A DNA stretch of 64,000 bases from Meiothermus sp. Pnk-1 (lineage in GTDB: Bacteria > Deinococcota > Deinococci > Deinococcales > Thermaceae): the NCBI RefSeq assembly GCF_003226535.1, contig NZ_QKOB01000001.1:434001-498000 (forward strand), in the 5' to 3' direction. Every line of letters starts with the position of its first letter. Position 1 is the stretch's first letter. Shown piece after piece: positions 20,903-32,716 of this stretch. Below the pieces are notes generated by a model. That model had not been told where the DNA came from and made no database searches. It saw nothing but the letters and a program-made list of their open reading frames with translations. The position numbers and the translations under genes were made by a program.

Positions 20903-21018
20903 AGGTCAAAACCCCGTATGGGCACTCTGCTTCAATCTTACACATGAACCCTGTCTATCTGTTGTAGGGCGAATCCTAGAGGGACTAACCCACGCTTCGA
21001 GCCATCGCCGGAGAAAGG

Positions 21019-21024
21019 TAAAGT
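21019..21024 (+). promoter_or_regulatory. -10 box of leaderless promoter, sulfurtransferase
   Basis: TAAAGT followed by 6 bases and the ATG at 21031. Confidence 0.5.
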
Positions 21025-21030
21025 AAATCT

Positions 21031-21882
21031 ATGGCCGAGTTTCAGCTTCCTACCCCCTTGGTCAGTGCCGCGTGGCTGATAGAGCATCTGGCGGATGAGA
21101 AGTTGCGCATCGTGGACGTGCGGTTCTCGCTGGCCGACCCGCTGGCGGGGTACATGGCCTATCGCGAGGGGCATATCCCCGGCGCGGTTTACCTGAACCT
21201 CGAGGCCGACCTCTCGGCTCCCCTCCGGCCCGACCGCAAGGGGGGCCGCCACCCCCTGCCCGCCCCGGAAGCCTTTGCCAAGACGCTCTCCCAGGCGGGC
21301 ATCGGTAACGAGCACTGGGTGGTAGCCTACGACGATAGCGGCATGGTAGCCCCCCGGCTATGGTGGATGCTGCGCTGGTTAGGCCACGACGCGGTCGCAG
21401 TGTTGGACGGCGGGGTGAAGGCGTACCTGGAGGCGGGGGGAAAGCTCGAGCCGGGTATCGCCACCTATCCCCCCACGACCTTCACCCCCCACCCCCGCCC
21501 CGAGATGCTCTTGGATGCCGAGGCGGTAGCGGGCCGCTCAGCCGATACGGTCTTGATTGATTCTCGAGCCCCGGAGCGCTACCGCGGCGAGGTCGAACCG
21601 CTAGACCCGGTGGCCGGGCATATTCCCGGGGCTATCAACCGCAACTGGGCCGATGGTTTGGACGCCAGTGGCCGCTTCAAACCTGCCCAAGCGCAACGGG
21701 CGCGTTTCGCCGAGGTCGAAGGTAAAGACCTCATCGTCTACTGCGGTTCAGGGGTGAGCGCTGCGGCGAATCTGCTGGCCCTCGAGGTCGCGGGGATCAA
21801 AGGGGCCAGGCTCTATGCCGGCTCTTGGAGCGACTGGGTGAGCGACCCCTCGCGGCCCGTGGCCAAGGGGGAAGAGGGCTGA
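21031..21882 (+). CDS. Thiosulfate/3-mercaptopyruvate sulfurtransferase (two-domain rhodanese)
   Basis: A 283-residue enzyme made of two rhodanese domains. The first (about 10-140) is inactive in the usual way, with YDDSGMVAPRLWWMLRWLGH in place of the cysteine loop. The second (about 155-280) carries the catalytic loop CGSGVSA. It moves sulfur from thiosulfate or 3-mercaptopyruvate to cyanide or thiols. The CGSGV loop occurs in both types, so the donor is uncertain. It is a single gene that diverges from recN. Confidence 0.92.
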   Translation: MAEFQLPTPLVSAAWLIEHLADEKLRIVDVRFSLADPLAGYMAYREGHIPGAVYLNLEADLSAPLRPDRKGGRHPLPAPEAFAKTLSQAGIGNEHWVVAYDDSGMVAPRLWWMLRWLGHDAVAVLDGGVKAYLEAGGKLEPGIATYPPTTFTPHPRPEMLLDAEAVAGRSADTVLIDSRAPERYRGEVEPLDPVAGHIPGAINRNWADGLDASGRFKPAQAQRARFAEVEGKDLIVYCGSGVSAAANLLALEVAGIKGARLYAGSWSDWVSDPSRPVAKGEEG

Positions 21883-21914
21883 CGTTTGGGAGCGCCCCGG
21901 TCGCCCTACCTCGC

Positions 21915-22280
21915 CTATAGCGCCTCCAGGATCACCACTGCCAGGGCGTGCTCCTTTTCGTGAGAGAGCGAAAGATGCGCCCGCCAACCCGCGGCGGCCA
22001 TCCGCTGGGCGATCTGGGGGGCATAGCCCAGCCGGGGCCGCATCCCCTCTTTCTCCACCCAGACCTCGCGCCAGCCGAAGCTGTGCGGCCAGCACTTCTG
22101 AAAAGCCTCCTTGGCGGCAAAGCGGGCCGCCAGCGCAGGCAGGGGGTCGGCCTGGGCCAGGCAGTAGGCCGCCTCCTCCGGGGTGAAGTGGCGCTCGAGG
22201 AAACGCCCTTTGTGCCGCTCGAACACCCGGCGCAGGCGCTCTACAGATACGATGTCGGTGCCAATGGCTACGATGGGCAT
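21915..22280 (-). CDS. acpS: Holo-[acyl-carrier-protein] synthase
   Basis: A 121-residue 4'-phosphopantetheinyl transferase. The Mg-binding residues are visible in [12 protein letters not shown] and in [12 protein letters not shown], and the [17 protein letters not shown] end is conserved. It converts apo-ACP to holo-ACP with CoA for fatty-acid synthesis. It is a single gene between two plus-strand genes. Confidence 0.95.
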   Translation of the reverse strand: MPIVAIGTDIVSVERLRRVFERHKGRFLERHFTPEEAAYCLAQADPLPALAARFAAKEAFQKCWPHSFGWREVWVEKEGMRPRLGYAPQIAQRMAAAGWRAHLSLSHEKEHALAVVILEAL

Positions 22281-22302
22281 GGTTTACTCGAGGTTGGTGT
22301 AG

Positions 22303-24792
<2,490 letters not shown>

Positions 24793-24796
<4 letters not shown>

Positions 24797-25422
24797 AGCT
24801 CCTCCGGGTCTGCGGCTTCGTGGAAGACCTCCATTGGGGACGGGGGGCTGGTCGGCGAAGTGGGGGGGGGAGCAAACTCGGGATGAAGCCGGGTATACTC
24901 CCACAGCTTCCCGACGATCTCCTTCACCACCTCCTGCACCCGTCGCCCGTCGGTGGAGACATGGAGGTGGGCCTGGCGGTAAATCGGCTCGCGCTGGAGG
25001 AATATCTGCTGAATACGCCCCAGGGGATCTCCCCCTTCGAGCATAGGGCGCTTGCCCGGCTTGCGTCCCACCCGCTCGAAGATGGTTTGGGGGCTGGCCC
25101 ACAAGGCCACCACGAGGCCCCGGTTCAGCAATTTTTGGCGGTTTTCTGGGTTCATGAAGGTCCCACCGCCCAGCGAGAGCACCAGGAAGTCTTTGTGCAC
25201 CAGTTCGCCCACCGCCTCGGCCTCGAGGCGGCGGAAGGTCTCTTCGCCCAGGTGGCGAAAGATGTCGGCGATGGTGAGCCCGGTCTCGCGCTCTATATAG
25301 CCGTCCAAGTCGATGAAGTGCAGCATTAGCTCGTGCGCCAGCTCCCGCCCGATACGGCTTTTACCCACCCCCATGAAGCCCGTGAGGGAGACCCAGGTGG
25401 TGGGGCGGTCAATGTGCAGCAT
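24793..25422 (-). CDS. aroK: Shikimate kinase
   Basis: A 209-residue kinase that phosphorylates shikimate at the 3-OH. It has the P-loop GFMGVGKS, DLDGYIERETG for shikimate binding, LSLGGGTFMNPENR and the lid region GKRPMLEG. The C-terminus carries an extra proline/serine-rich tail of about 25 residues. ATG 25422 has TATCCT 6 bases upstream. The alternative ATG 25470 adds 16 residues encoded by the repeat-like sequence at 25459-25525, so it is less likely. aroB overlaps the end. Confidence 0.94.
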
Positions 25423-25428
25423 GGCCGG

Positions 25429-25434
25429 AGGATA
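25429..25434 (-). promoter_or_regulatory. -10 box of leaderless promoter, aroK
   Basis: TATCCT on the minus strand, 6 bases before ATG 25422. It suggests that aroK-aroB has its own transcript inside the aroC-K-B cluster. Confidence 0.45.
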
Positions 25435-25458
25435 GGTCCTGAGGCGGGAGGTTGGGAA

Positions 25459-25525
25459 GTCGTACGGCATGCGTCCTACGTCTTCGTGAACGGTTGTTGG
25501 CGTATGGCCTACGGCAAGGCGCTGC
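25459..25525. repeat. Degenerate heptad tract between aroC and aroK
   Basis: Units such as TCGTACG, TCCTACG, GCGTATG and CTACGGC follow one another in 7-base steps, like the arrays at 53292-53330 but more decayed. Confidence 0.4.
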
Positions 25526-25531
25526 CATGGC

Positions 25532-26683
25532 TCAATATGTCCGGGCGTGCTCTTTGTACCGCTCCACGCGCTCGACGAGTTCTTCCAGGGTGTCCCCGCC
25601 GAACTTTTCCAAGTAGGCCTGGGCCAGCACGATGCCGGTAAGGGCCTCGAGGATCACGCTGGCTGCGGGCACGGCGGTGGTGTCGGAGCGTTCGCGGGCG
25701 GCGTCGGCGGGCTGGTGGCTCACCACGTCGACGGTCGGCAAGGGCTTCATCAGGGTAGCGATGGGTTTGAGCGCGGCCCGCACCACCAGCTCCTCGCCGG
25801 TGCTCATGCCCCCCTCGGTGCCGCCGGCCCGGTTGGTCCGGCGGTAGTAACCGCGCCCCTCTTCCCAGTAGATCGCATCGTGCACCTGTGACCCCGGTTT
25901 CATGGCGTTTTCAAAGCCCGTACCGATCTCCACGCCCTTCACCGCCGGGATGCTCATGGCCATGTGGGCCACCCGGCCATCGAGTTTGCGCTCCCAGTGC
26001 ATCTGCGAGCCCAGCCCCGGCACCAGCCCCTTGAAGCGGGCCTCGATGATCCCGCCCAGGGTGTCGCCTGCAGCTTTGGCCTCGTCCACTCGGCGGATTA
26101 CCTCGGCCTCGGCCTCCGGGTCGGTCATGCGCACCGGGCTTTCCTCGATGCGGCTGCGTAGCTCCCAATCGAAGGGGACCTTGCTCCACACCCCGGCCAT
26201 CCCCGCCACGAAGCCCACGCTCTCCACCCCGAAGAAGGAGAGGAGCTTATGGGCTACCGCCCCCACCGCCACCCGCATGGCCGTCTCGCGGGCGCTGGCT
26301 CGCTCGAGCACGTCCCGCAGATCCTTGTGGTGGTACTTGATTCCCCCGGCGAGGTCGGCGTGGCCCGGGCGCGCCGCGGTAAGGGCCTTTTTGCGCGGCT
26401 CGTTCCCCGGGGCTGGGTCCATGATCTCGCTCCAGTTACGGTAGTCGGCGTTTTTGATGACCAAGGTCACCGGGGCCCCGGTGGTGCGCCCGGAGCGCAC
26501 CCCGCTCACGATCTCCACCGTGTCGGTCTCGATCACCATCCGCCGACCGCGCCCGTAGCCGCCCTGGCGTTTTTTCAGCCAGGGGTTGATGTCTTCCGCG
26601 CTGAGGGGGAGCCGGCTCGGCAGCCCCTCGATGATCCCGGTGAGTTGTGGGCCGTGGGATTCGCCCGAGGTCAGAAACCGCAT
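25532..26683 (-). CDS. aroC: Chorismate synthase
   Basis: A 383-residue FMN-dependent enzyme that makes chorismate from EPSP. It has the signatures GESHGPQLTGIIEGLPSRL at the start, GRTTGAPVTLVIKN, AARPGHADLAGGIKY, RASARETAMRVAVGAVA and ERSDTTAVPAASVILE. It follows the pil operon on the same strand, the order known from Thermus, but a terminator (26734-26763) and its own TAGGCT box separate them. The ATG is 6 bases after that box. Confidence 0.97.
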   Translation of the reverse strand: MRFLTSGESHGPQLTGIIEGLPSRLPLSAEDINPWLKKRQGGYGRGRRMVIETDTVEIVSGVRSGRTTGAPVTLVIKNADYRNWSEIMDPAPGNEPRKKALTAARPGHADLAGGIKYHHKDLRDVLERASARETAMRVAVGAVAHKLLSFFGVESVGFVAGMAGVWSKVPFDWELRSRIEESPVRMTDPEAEAEVIRRVDEAKAAGDTLGGIIEARFKGLVPGLGSQMHWERKLDGRVAHMAMSIPAVKGVEIGTGFENAMKPGSQVHDAIYWEEGRGYYRRTNRAGGTEGGMSTGEELVVRAALKPIATLMKPLPTVDVVSHQPADAARERSDTTAVPAASVILEALTGIVLAQAYLEKFGGDTLEELVERVERYKEHARTY

Positions 26684-26689
26684 AGCAAG

Positions 26690-26695
26690 AGCCTA
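26690..26695 (-). promoter_or_regulatory. -10 box of leaderless promoter, aroC
   Basis: TAGGCT on the minus strand, 6 bases before ATG 26683. Confidence 0.5.
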
Positions 26696-26733
26696 GCACA
26701 GAAGGGCCGGGGTGCGCCTAGCGGGCACAACAA

Positions 26734-26763
26734 CAGCCCCCCGCGAGGCTTTGCGGGGGGCTG
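26734..26763 (-). terminator. Terminator after pilQ
   Basis: An 11-bp stem CAGCCCCCCGC/GCGGGGGGCTG with an 8-base loop, followed on the minus strand by TTGTTG. It ends the pil operon. Confidence 0.75.
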
Positions 26764-26777
26764 AGGGTGTTCGAGGG

Positions 26778-29087
26778 TTACCGGCCCATGGTGGTTTGCT
26801 GCTCTTTGACGATGTTGGCGGTGATGATCACGATCAACTCCTCTTGCTTGTTCTCGGTTGTGGTCTGTTTGAAGAGGGCCCCGATGAGGGGGATATCGCC
26901 CAGCAGGGGAACCTTGGTCTCGGTGTTGGTGGTGGTGGTCTGGACCAACCCGCCTATCACCACGGTTTGTCCATCCTTGAGGCGGAAGCTCGAGAGGGTG
27001 CTGTTGACCGGCAGGAAGGTGCGGTCTGAGGCTAGCACCTGAGGCTGGTCGCCGGTCTGGGTGTAGACCTCGAGGATGATCTGGCCATCGGGGGTGATGC
27101 GGGGGCGCAGCCTGAGGGTGAGGCCCACATCGAACTCCTGCACGCTTTGCTGCCCGCTGCCTTGGCCGGTGCTGGCCGCAGTGGTCACGATGAGGAGCTT
27201 GCCCCCCGCCTTCAGCTCGGCTCCGGCAGCGCTGGCCTGGCGCAGGTCGCTGGTGTCGTTGCCGTAACCGCTCTCGACGAGCAAGTTGGCGTCGGAGATG
27301 CGGCGGGAGAGGTTTTGGCTCTCCAGGGCGTTCAGGGTGGCCCGGATGTTCAAGGAGGCCAGGCTACGGGTGGCGTCGAAGATGAGGCTCAGGCCGGTCT
27401 CCAGGATGGAGGCCACCAGGTTTCCCCCCGCGATGGTGTCCCACTTGAGGCCCAGGTTGCGGATCACGCTGCTGTTGACCGCTTGGATGCGCACCTGAAG
27501 CTGCACTTGCTGCTTGGGTACGTCAAGCTGGGCCAGCGTCCCCTCGAAGTTGCGCATCTGTGCGTCGCTGCCCACGGCGATGATGCTGTTGGTGCTGGGG
27601 TCGGCGACCAGGCTCGGCAGACCGGAGGTGGTAGGGGGTTGGTTTCCAGAGGTGGCGGTGCCGGTATTGACTTTGCTCAGCGCTTCCACCAGGGCCGGGG
27701 CATTGGCGAACTTCAGCTTGTAGACCCGCTGGGTGCGCGAAGCGGCGGCAGCTTGCTCGCTGGTGGGTTTGTCCAGGCTGCTGATGAGGTCTGCCACTTC
27801 CTGCTGCTGCTGCTCGGTGCCGCGCACCACCACTATCGGCTGGCCCTCGATGATCTCGGCGCTGATCCCCTTGACCTCTTTGCGCAGGAAGTCGGCGATG
27901 CGGGCAGGGTTGGCAAAGTTGAGGGTGTAGATGCGGCGGATGATGTCGCTGGTCGGGGCTTGGACGATGGGGGTATCGATGGCCTTGATGGCCTCGGCAA
28001 GCTGGGCGTGCTGAGCCTCGGTGGCGTTGGCGAAAAGCCCGTTGGGATTGCCCGGGATGGGCTCGAGGCTGACCCCCTTGAGATCCCCGGTCAAGAGGGG
28101 CTGGAGCCGCTGGCTAGCCTGCTCAAAGGTGAGGTTTTGCAGGGCATAGGTCCGCTTAAAGGCGCGGGCCAGGTCGGCGGTCTTGAGCAGCTCGTCGAGC
28201 TTTTTTAGGTCGGCGTCGGTTCCGCGGATGTAGGCGGCTTTAGGGTTGGTGGGCACCACCGAGATCTCGAGGCTGGGTAGCTGCCCCAGCAAGAAGCTTT
28301 GCAGGTCGTTGAAAGAGACGTTTTGCAAGGTATAGAGGCGCTCGATTTTGCTGACCTGGGGTTGCTCCGCCTGGGTGGCCCCCCCGGTCAAGACCTCGTA
28401 GGTGTAGCGGCCTTTGGCCAGGGTGTCCTGGAAGCGGTTGTGCTGGGCAGTGGTACCCACGATGGAGGAGAGGGCGGCCAAGGTGTTGCCCTGCTGCACC
28501 ACGATCCAGTTTACCGAGAGGCTGCCAAACTCGGTGGTGGCAAAGGGAATGAAGTTGTCCTTGACCCAGGCCTTGGCCTTCTCGTAGTCGATCTTGGTAC
28601 CGTCGATGTAGACCACCGGGGGAATGCTCACCAAGTAGAGCACCCGGCTGCGGTCTCCTCCCCGCTGCTGGGCCTCTGAGAGCGAGGTGATGAGCGCGCT
28701 GGGGGCCACCACGATGGTGTTGTTCCCGATGAGCTGGTAGTCCAGGCTCAACTGGACCCCGTAGGTGTTGAAGATCAGGTCCCACACCTGACGGAAGGGC
28801 CGCCCCTCAAAGTCGAGCTTGATGTTGGGCAGGGCGGGTTTGGCGTTGGCGGCGTTCCCGTCGGTGGGGAACTCCCGGTAGATAAGGGGCTGGAGCCCGA
28901 CTGATTTGGCCAGCGCCTCGAGCACCACATCCAAAGGGAGCGTGGGGACGGTTTGAGAGTTTGCGGTATTGGCGATATTTAACCGCACCGGGGCATCGAA
29001 GCGGCTGTCGGTAGGGAGGCTACCCGCCCAGCCAAAGCTCGCCAAGCCGAAGCTGAGCAGGGCCAGCGTTGCCAGCAGTCGTTTCAT
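26778..29087 (-). CDS. pilQ: Type IV pilus/competence secretin PilQ
   Basis: A 769-residue outer-membrane secretin. A signal peptide (MKRLLATLALLSFGLASFGWA) is followed by several N-domains with the repeating YTLQNVSFNDLQSFL, YALQNLTFEQASQRL, YTLNFANPARIADFL and YKLKFANAPALVEAL, then the secretin core with VPLLGDIPLIGALFK and the final LIVIITANIV. It forms the gated ring through which pili and incoming DNA pass. It starts 4 bases after the pilW stop; GTG 29099 or TTG 29108 would be alternative starts that overlap pilW. It is the last gene of the operon. Confidence 0.95.
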   Translation of the reverse strand: MKRLLATLALLSFGLASFGWAGSLPTDSRFDAPVRLNIANTANSQTVPTLPLDVVLEALAKSVGLQPLIYREFPTDGNAANAKPALPNIKLDFEGRPFRQVWDLIFNTYGVQLSLDYQLIGNNTIVVAPSALITSLSEAQQRGGDRSRVLYLVSIPPVVYIDGTKIDYEKAKAWVKDNFIPFATTEFGSLSVNWIVVQQGNTLAALSSIVGTTAQHNRFQDTLAKGRYTYEVLTGGATQAEQPQVSKIERLYTLQNVSFNDLQSFLLGQLPSLEISVVPTNPKAAYIRGTDADLKKLDELLKTADLARAFKRTYALQNLTFEQASQRLQPLLTGDLKGVSLEPIPGNPNGLFANATEAQHAQLAEAIKAIDTPIVQAPTSDIIRRIYTLNFANPARIADFLRKEVKGISAEIIEGQPIVVVRGTEQQQQEVADLISSLDKPTSEQAAAASRTQRVYKLKFANAPALVEALSKVNTGTATSGNQPPTTSGLPSLVADPSTNSIIAVGSDAQMRNFEGTLAQLDVPKQQVQLQVRIQAVNSSVIRNLGLKWDTIAGGNLVASILETGLSLIFDATRSLASLNIRATLNALESQNLSRRISDANLLVESGYGNDTSDLRQASAAGAELKAGGKLLIVTTAASTGQGSGQQSVQEFDVGLTLRLRPRITPDGQIILEVYTQTGDQPQVLASDRTFLPVNSTLSSFRLKDGQTVVIGGLVQTTTTNTETKVPLLGDIPLIGALFKQTTTENKQEELIVIITANIVKEQQTTMGR

Positions 29088-29091
29088 AGCT

Positions 29092-30018
29092 TCATTCACC
29101 GCCTTCAAGTTTGATAGCTAAGGACTCATCGCCGCGCACCAGGGTAGCTTCGTTTGCGGTCATGGTTTTGACCAGGACTTCGGTACCGGGGAGCTTTTCT
29201 CCCACCGGAACCACGACATAGCCTTCCTTGGTCTGGAACACCGCCACGCTGGTCGGCCCGAGGGTGGTCATGACTAGCTTGATCCCCTGTTCCTGCACGA
29301 ACCCGGCCAGCCCGGAGGGGGCCGCTGGGGCCGGCGGCGCGGCGGGTTGAGAGGCCGCCGCGGTTTGGGGAGTAGCGGGGCGGGGGACGGGCTGGGCCAC
29401 CTCGCGCTCGAGGGGGCTAAGCCGCAGAGGGAGCGCCCCCCCGGAGAGGCTGGCCCCGCCTGCCAGGGAAGCCGGAACCCCAACGATCTGTGGGGCTGCA
29501 ACCTGGGGGTGGGGGGTGACCGGGGTAGGGGTCGGATTGCTCCGGGGCAGCGATGGACCCGGCAGAGGGACGCTGGGTTGTCGGACCTGAACCCGGCCCG
29601 AGGTGCTGGGGATCGGGGTGGCCGGTGGCAGGCTAGCCATAGCGGGCGGCGCAGCCGTCTCGATGATTAGGGGCACGAAGGGGTTTGGCGGAGCCTGTCC
29701 CTGCACCCGCCCGGGCACCCGGGGGCCAGGGGTACTGGCCTGGCCCCCGGTCTCCGGCTGAGCTGGGGCCTGGGTCGCCAAGAAGGGGATCGGCAGCACC
29801 TCGAGGGGCCGGGCCGGCGCCACGGTTCCCGGGGCCTGAGAAGTCGGGGGGATGGTTCGGGGTTGGGAGGTGGTCTCGCCGGTCGGTGGGAGGGAGCTAG
29901 CCGCCTGGTTCTGCCCAGGTAAGAAGAACAGCACGTACCACAGCGTGACCACCAAGACCAGCGCCGCCACCGCGATCAACACCTTGGTGGACTGAGGGAG
30001 CTGCCTGAGCCAACTCAT
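29092..30018 (-). CDS. pilW: PilW/PilP-like pilus assembly protein
   Basis: A 308-residue protein in the position of Thermus pilW, between pilO and pilQ. One N-terminal transmembrane helix (about 12-34, VLIAVAALVLVVTLWYVLFF) is followed by a 180-residue proline/alanine/threonine-rich linker and a compact C-terminal domain (about 225-305, ending with VKTMTANEATLVRGDESLAIKLEGGE) like the PilP/GspC homology region that docks on the secretin. The linker probably spans the periplasm. It overlaps pilO by 4 bases. Confidence 0.82.
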   Translation of the reverse strand: MSWLRQLPQSTKVLIAVAALVLVVTLWYVLFFLPGQNQAASSLPPTGETTSQPRTIPPTSQAPGTVAPARPLEVLPIPFLATQAPAQPETGGQASTPGPRVPGRVQGQAPPNPFVPLIIETAAPPAMASLPPATPIPSTSGRVQVRQPSVPLPGPSLPRSNPTPTPVTPHPQVAAPQIVGVPASLAGGASLSGGALPLRLSPLEREVAQPVPRPATPQTAAASQPAAPPAPAAPSGLAGFVQEQGIKLVMTTLGPTSVAVFQTKEGYVVVPVGEKLPGTEVLVKTMTANEATLVRGDESLAIKLEGGE

Positions 30019-30719
30019 GGCCGACCTCCCTGGCCCGGGGCCGGAGTGCCGCCTTGCGGCTGGTTAGCGGGCTGAGCTGCGTTTCCCGGGGCTTGGTAGA
30101 CATACACCGTCATGGTCAGGCTGGTGTTGATGATGGGGTCGGCGGTTTGTCCGGAGGTTCCGCCCAGGCTCATGTTGAGCCCGGAGATGCTGCTGAAACG
30201 CTGCAGCTCCTCCAAGCGGCGCAGGAAGACGTACAGCTCGGAGAAGGGCGATTCGAGCTGGAGGGCCAGGTTCACGCTGCGCACCCCCTGCACGTCGGTT
30301 TGGGCCACCGGCGAGCGCTGGATGCTGCGCAGCGTGACCCCGCTTTGCCGGGCTTGCTGGGCCAGCGAGGCCAGCACATCGGCTAGGCGTTCTTGCGGCG
30401 GCAGCTCGCGCAGGAACTGCTGCTGGCGGGCCTCGAGCTCGGCGATGGTGCTGCGGAGTTGCCCCAGTGCGGCCTGGGCGCGGCGGCCCCGGTCGCGGGC
30501 GGCTTGCAGATCGTCAATGCCGAGGTCTTCAGGCAGCGGGCCGTTCACCGGGATGGTGGGGGCTACCGCTTCGCCGTTGCTGCCCAGCCGGACAAACTCG
30601 GCCTGTTGGCGTAAAGGCTGCACCATCCAGTAAAACCACAAAATCCCTATTACGATGGCGGCCCCGATGGCGATCAAGGACCACTCGCGCTGTCCGAATC
30701 TAGCGAGCACCCTGCTCAC
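30015..30719 (-). CDS. pilO: Pilus assembly protein PilO
   Basis: A 234-residue inner-membrane protein. It has a short cytoplasmic start, one transmembrane helix (about 14-34, LIAIGAAIVIGILWFYWMV), a coiled coil (about 70-115) with ELEARQQQFLRELPPQERL, and a ferredoxin-like domain containing QLESPFSELYVFLRRLEEL. PilO pairs with PilN in the alignment complex that links PilM to the secretin. The C-terminus is a Pro/Gln/Gly-rich tail. It overlaps pilN by 20 bases. Confidence 0.92.
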   Translation of the reverse strand: MSRVLARFGQREWSLIAIGAAIVIGILWFYWMVQPLRQQAEFVRLGSNGEAVAPTIPVNGPLPEDLGIDDLQAARDRGRRAQAALGQLRSTIAELEARQQQFLRELPPQERLADVLASLAQQARQSGVTLRSIQRSPVAQTDVQGVRSVNLALQLESPFSELYVFLRRLEELQRFSSISGLNMSLGGTSGQTADPIINTSLTMTVYVYQAPGNAAQPANQPQGGTPAPGQGGRP

Positions 30720-31332
30720 CTCCTTGTGCTTCGTCGACCATCCCCACGGTGGCGCTGAAGGTGTAGAGGCCGCGGTTTTGGTCGAGGGTGGCTTGTTGGA
30801 AGTTGATCCCGAAGCGGGGGGAGGATTCGAAGGCTTCGATGAAACGGACCAGCTGGGCTTGGCCCAAGGCTTCGCCCTGGAGGCTGAACTCCACCTTCAC
30901 CGGCTTGCCGTCGTAGAGGTTATCTCCGGGAGCAGGCGAGTTGCCCTGACCCCGCAGGCTGGCCCCGATGCTGCGCAGGGCTACCCCGAAACGGCCGTTC
31001 TCGCGGGGGATTTGGTTGACGAAAGCGGCGATGTTGTCTGACCAGCGTATCCGGCGACTCTCCAGTTGCTGCCGTACCTGCTCCAAAGGTTGCAGCTCCT
31101 GCTGGCGGCGGAGCAGATCTTGTTGCTCACGGATAGCGGGCCGGAGCACGTCCACCTCCAGCCGCAGCTGGTCGCGTTCATCCTCGAGGGCCTGGAGCTG
31201 GCTCCAAGCGGAATAGTGCAGATAGCCCACGATGCCCAGCACTACGGCCACGAAGAGGATCGCCACCAACCGCCACCAGCCGGGCTCGACCCGGCGGCGG
31301 AGGTTTTTGGGGAGGAGGTTGAGCCTAATCAA
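30700..31332 (-). CDS. pilN: Pilus assembly protein PilN
   Basis: A 210-residue inner-membrane protein. It opens with the conserved cytoplasmic peptide MIRLNLLPKNLRRR, equivalent to the INLLP motif that docks in the PilM groove. A transmembrane helix (about 22-42), a coiled coil (about 48-95) and a ferredoxin-like domain follow. It overlaps the shifted 3' end of pilM by 8 bases and pilO by 20, so the genes are coupled. Confidence 0.93.
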   Translation of the reverse strand: MIRLNLLPKNLRRRVEPGWWRLVAILFVAVVLGIVGYLHYSAWSQLQALEDERDQLRLEVDVLRPAIREQQDLLRRQQELQPLEQVRQQLESRRIRWSDNIAAFVNQIPRENGRFGVALRSIGASLRGQGNSPAPGDNLYDGKPVKVEFSLQGEALGQAQLVRFIEAFESSPRFGINFQQATLDQNRGLYTFSATVGMVDEAQGGEQGAR

Positions 31333-32465
31333 GCGGGTTCACCCCCCGTAAGGCCAGGCCCAGCGGAACGGTGAACTCGGGGGCCAGGCTTTTGAGGTAG
31401 TCCCCGTCAAAGCGGCTTTTATCGAAGGAGATGCTTTGCCAGGGATTGGCGGGCTCGAGGGGAATTCCCAAGGTGTCCGAGAGCAGCGGGACCAGGCCGC
31501 GCAGCTTGCTGCCCCCCCCCGGCCACAAAGCCCTGCTCGATCCCCAGGTCGCCCACTTGCACCCGGAAGAACTCCAGGCTGCGCCTTAGCTCGGTGGTGA
31601 GCTCGACCAGCACCGGGCGGATGGCATCGTACATGCGGGCCGGGTTGAAGCGCTCGCGCTCGGCGTCGAAGTCGAGGAGAAGCTCTTCGTCTTCGGTGGG
31701 GATGGTGGCCAAACCGTAGCTCTTCTTAGCTTCCTCCGCCGCCACCGGGTCTAAATTGAAAGCCCGCCCAATGGCGGCGGTGAAGTCTTTGCCCGAGAGG
31801 TTGATGACGCGGTTCAGCAAGAGCCGCTCGCCCCGGGTGAGCACTAACGCGCTGGATTCGGCCCCGATCTCCAGGAAGAGCGTCACCGGAGCCTGCCCGC
31901 CCTCCGCTTTGAGCTTGTGCTCCATTGGCCTGAGCCCGGCGAAGGGTTTCACGTCGATGACCAGGGGCTCGAGCCCGGCGGCCTTGATGGCTTCAACCAG
32001 CCCTGCGATGGTCTCCTGGCGAGCCGCTCCCACCACCACTTCCATCTGCTCCCCGTCCGCGATGCTCTCCGGGTCATCCAGGGTAGCGAAGTCCAGCACG
32101 ACCTCGTCGATAGGGAAGGGGATGTACCGCTCGGCTTCCCAGCGCACGGCCTCCTCGAGCTGTTTGGGCAACATCTTGGGCACCTGGATGTTACGGGTGA
32201 TCACCGCCAAGTTGCTGGCGGCGGCCACCACGTAGCGTTTGCGGGTGCGCAACTCGCCCAGCATATCGCGTAACTCCCCGGCCAACACCCCCGGTTCCAC
32301 GATAGCTCCGTCCTGGATGGTGCCTGGCGGTGTAGGACGGATGGCCAAGCCGCGGAGGGTGGGGGGGTGGCCGGTCAGTTCCACCAGCTTGAGGTTGGCC
32401 GAGCCGATCTCGAGGCCCAAAGCCTCGACCCGTGGCCTTAACAAGCTGCTTAGTAGCTCTCGCAC
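31325..32465 (-). CDS. pilM: Pilus assembly ATPase-like PilM, frame-split at a G9 run
   Basis: An actin/FtsA-like cytoplasmic protein that binds PilN. It opens with LLRPRVEALGLEIGSANLKLVEL and contains VVAAASNLAVITRNIQVPKM, LFLEIGAESSALVL and RRSLEFFRVQ. The frame running from 32465 passes FVAGGG in a run of nine G (31512-31520) and continues as an unrelated 27-residue tail, ending at 31419. The true family C-terminus (GGGSKLRGLVPLLSDTLGIP...FTVPLGLALRGV) continues in the -1 frame to 31325. With eight G the protein would be 379 residues, the normal length. So it is a sequencing error, a slippage-dependent gene or a phase-variable allele. The start is GTG 32465 with AAAGGGGG upstream; a TATACT box lies at 32489-32494. 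Confidence 0.88.
31512..31520 (-). other. G9 homopolymer causing frame shift in pilM
   Basis: Nine G on the coding strand at the GGG of FVAGGGS. Eight are needed to read through to the family C-terminus; nine give a truncated protein with a foreign tail. Confidence 0.75.
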
Positions 32466-32716
32466 TCTGCCCCCTTTCAACTCACCGGAGTATAACAAGC
32501 CAAAACCGCTACCTCATGGCTAATCGTCACACCCCACCGCGCAGAAACAGGGCGCGGGTTGGCGGCCGTTGCCCCTGGTGGCGCGCAGAAAATCCTCATC
32601 CCGAGCGTATACATCCGCATATTACCCCTATTTGCGGGGTTTATGAGGGGGATCTTAAGAAGATTAAGAACGGCTAAAGCGCCTCGAGGGCTCACCCCGA
32701 TCCCACAAGGCCTGGC

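Noticed and set aside
25423-25470. Longer AroK starting at ATG 25470
   Set aside because: The extra 16 residues are encoded in repeat-like intergenic sequence, have no family similarity, and a TATCCT box fits the start at 25422.
32499-32716. Terminator for homoisocitrate dehydrogenase or a gene in this gap
   Set aside because: Only short imperfect palindromes are present, with no T tract and no supported frame.
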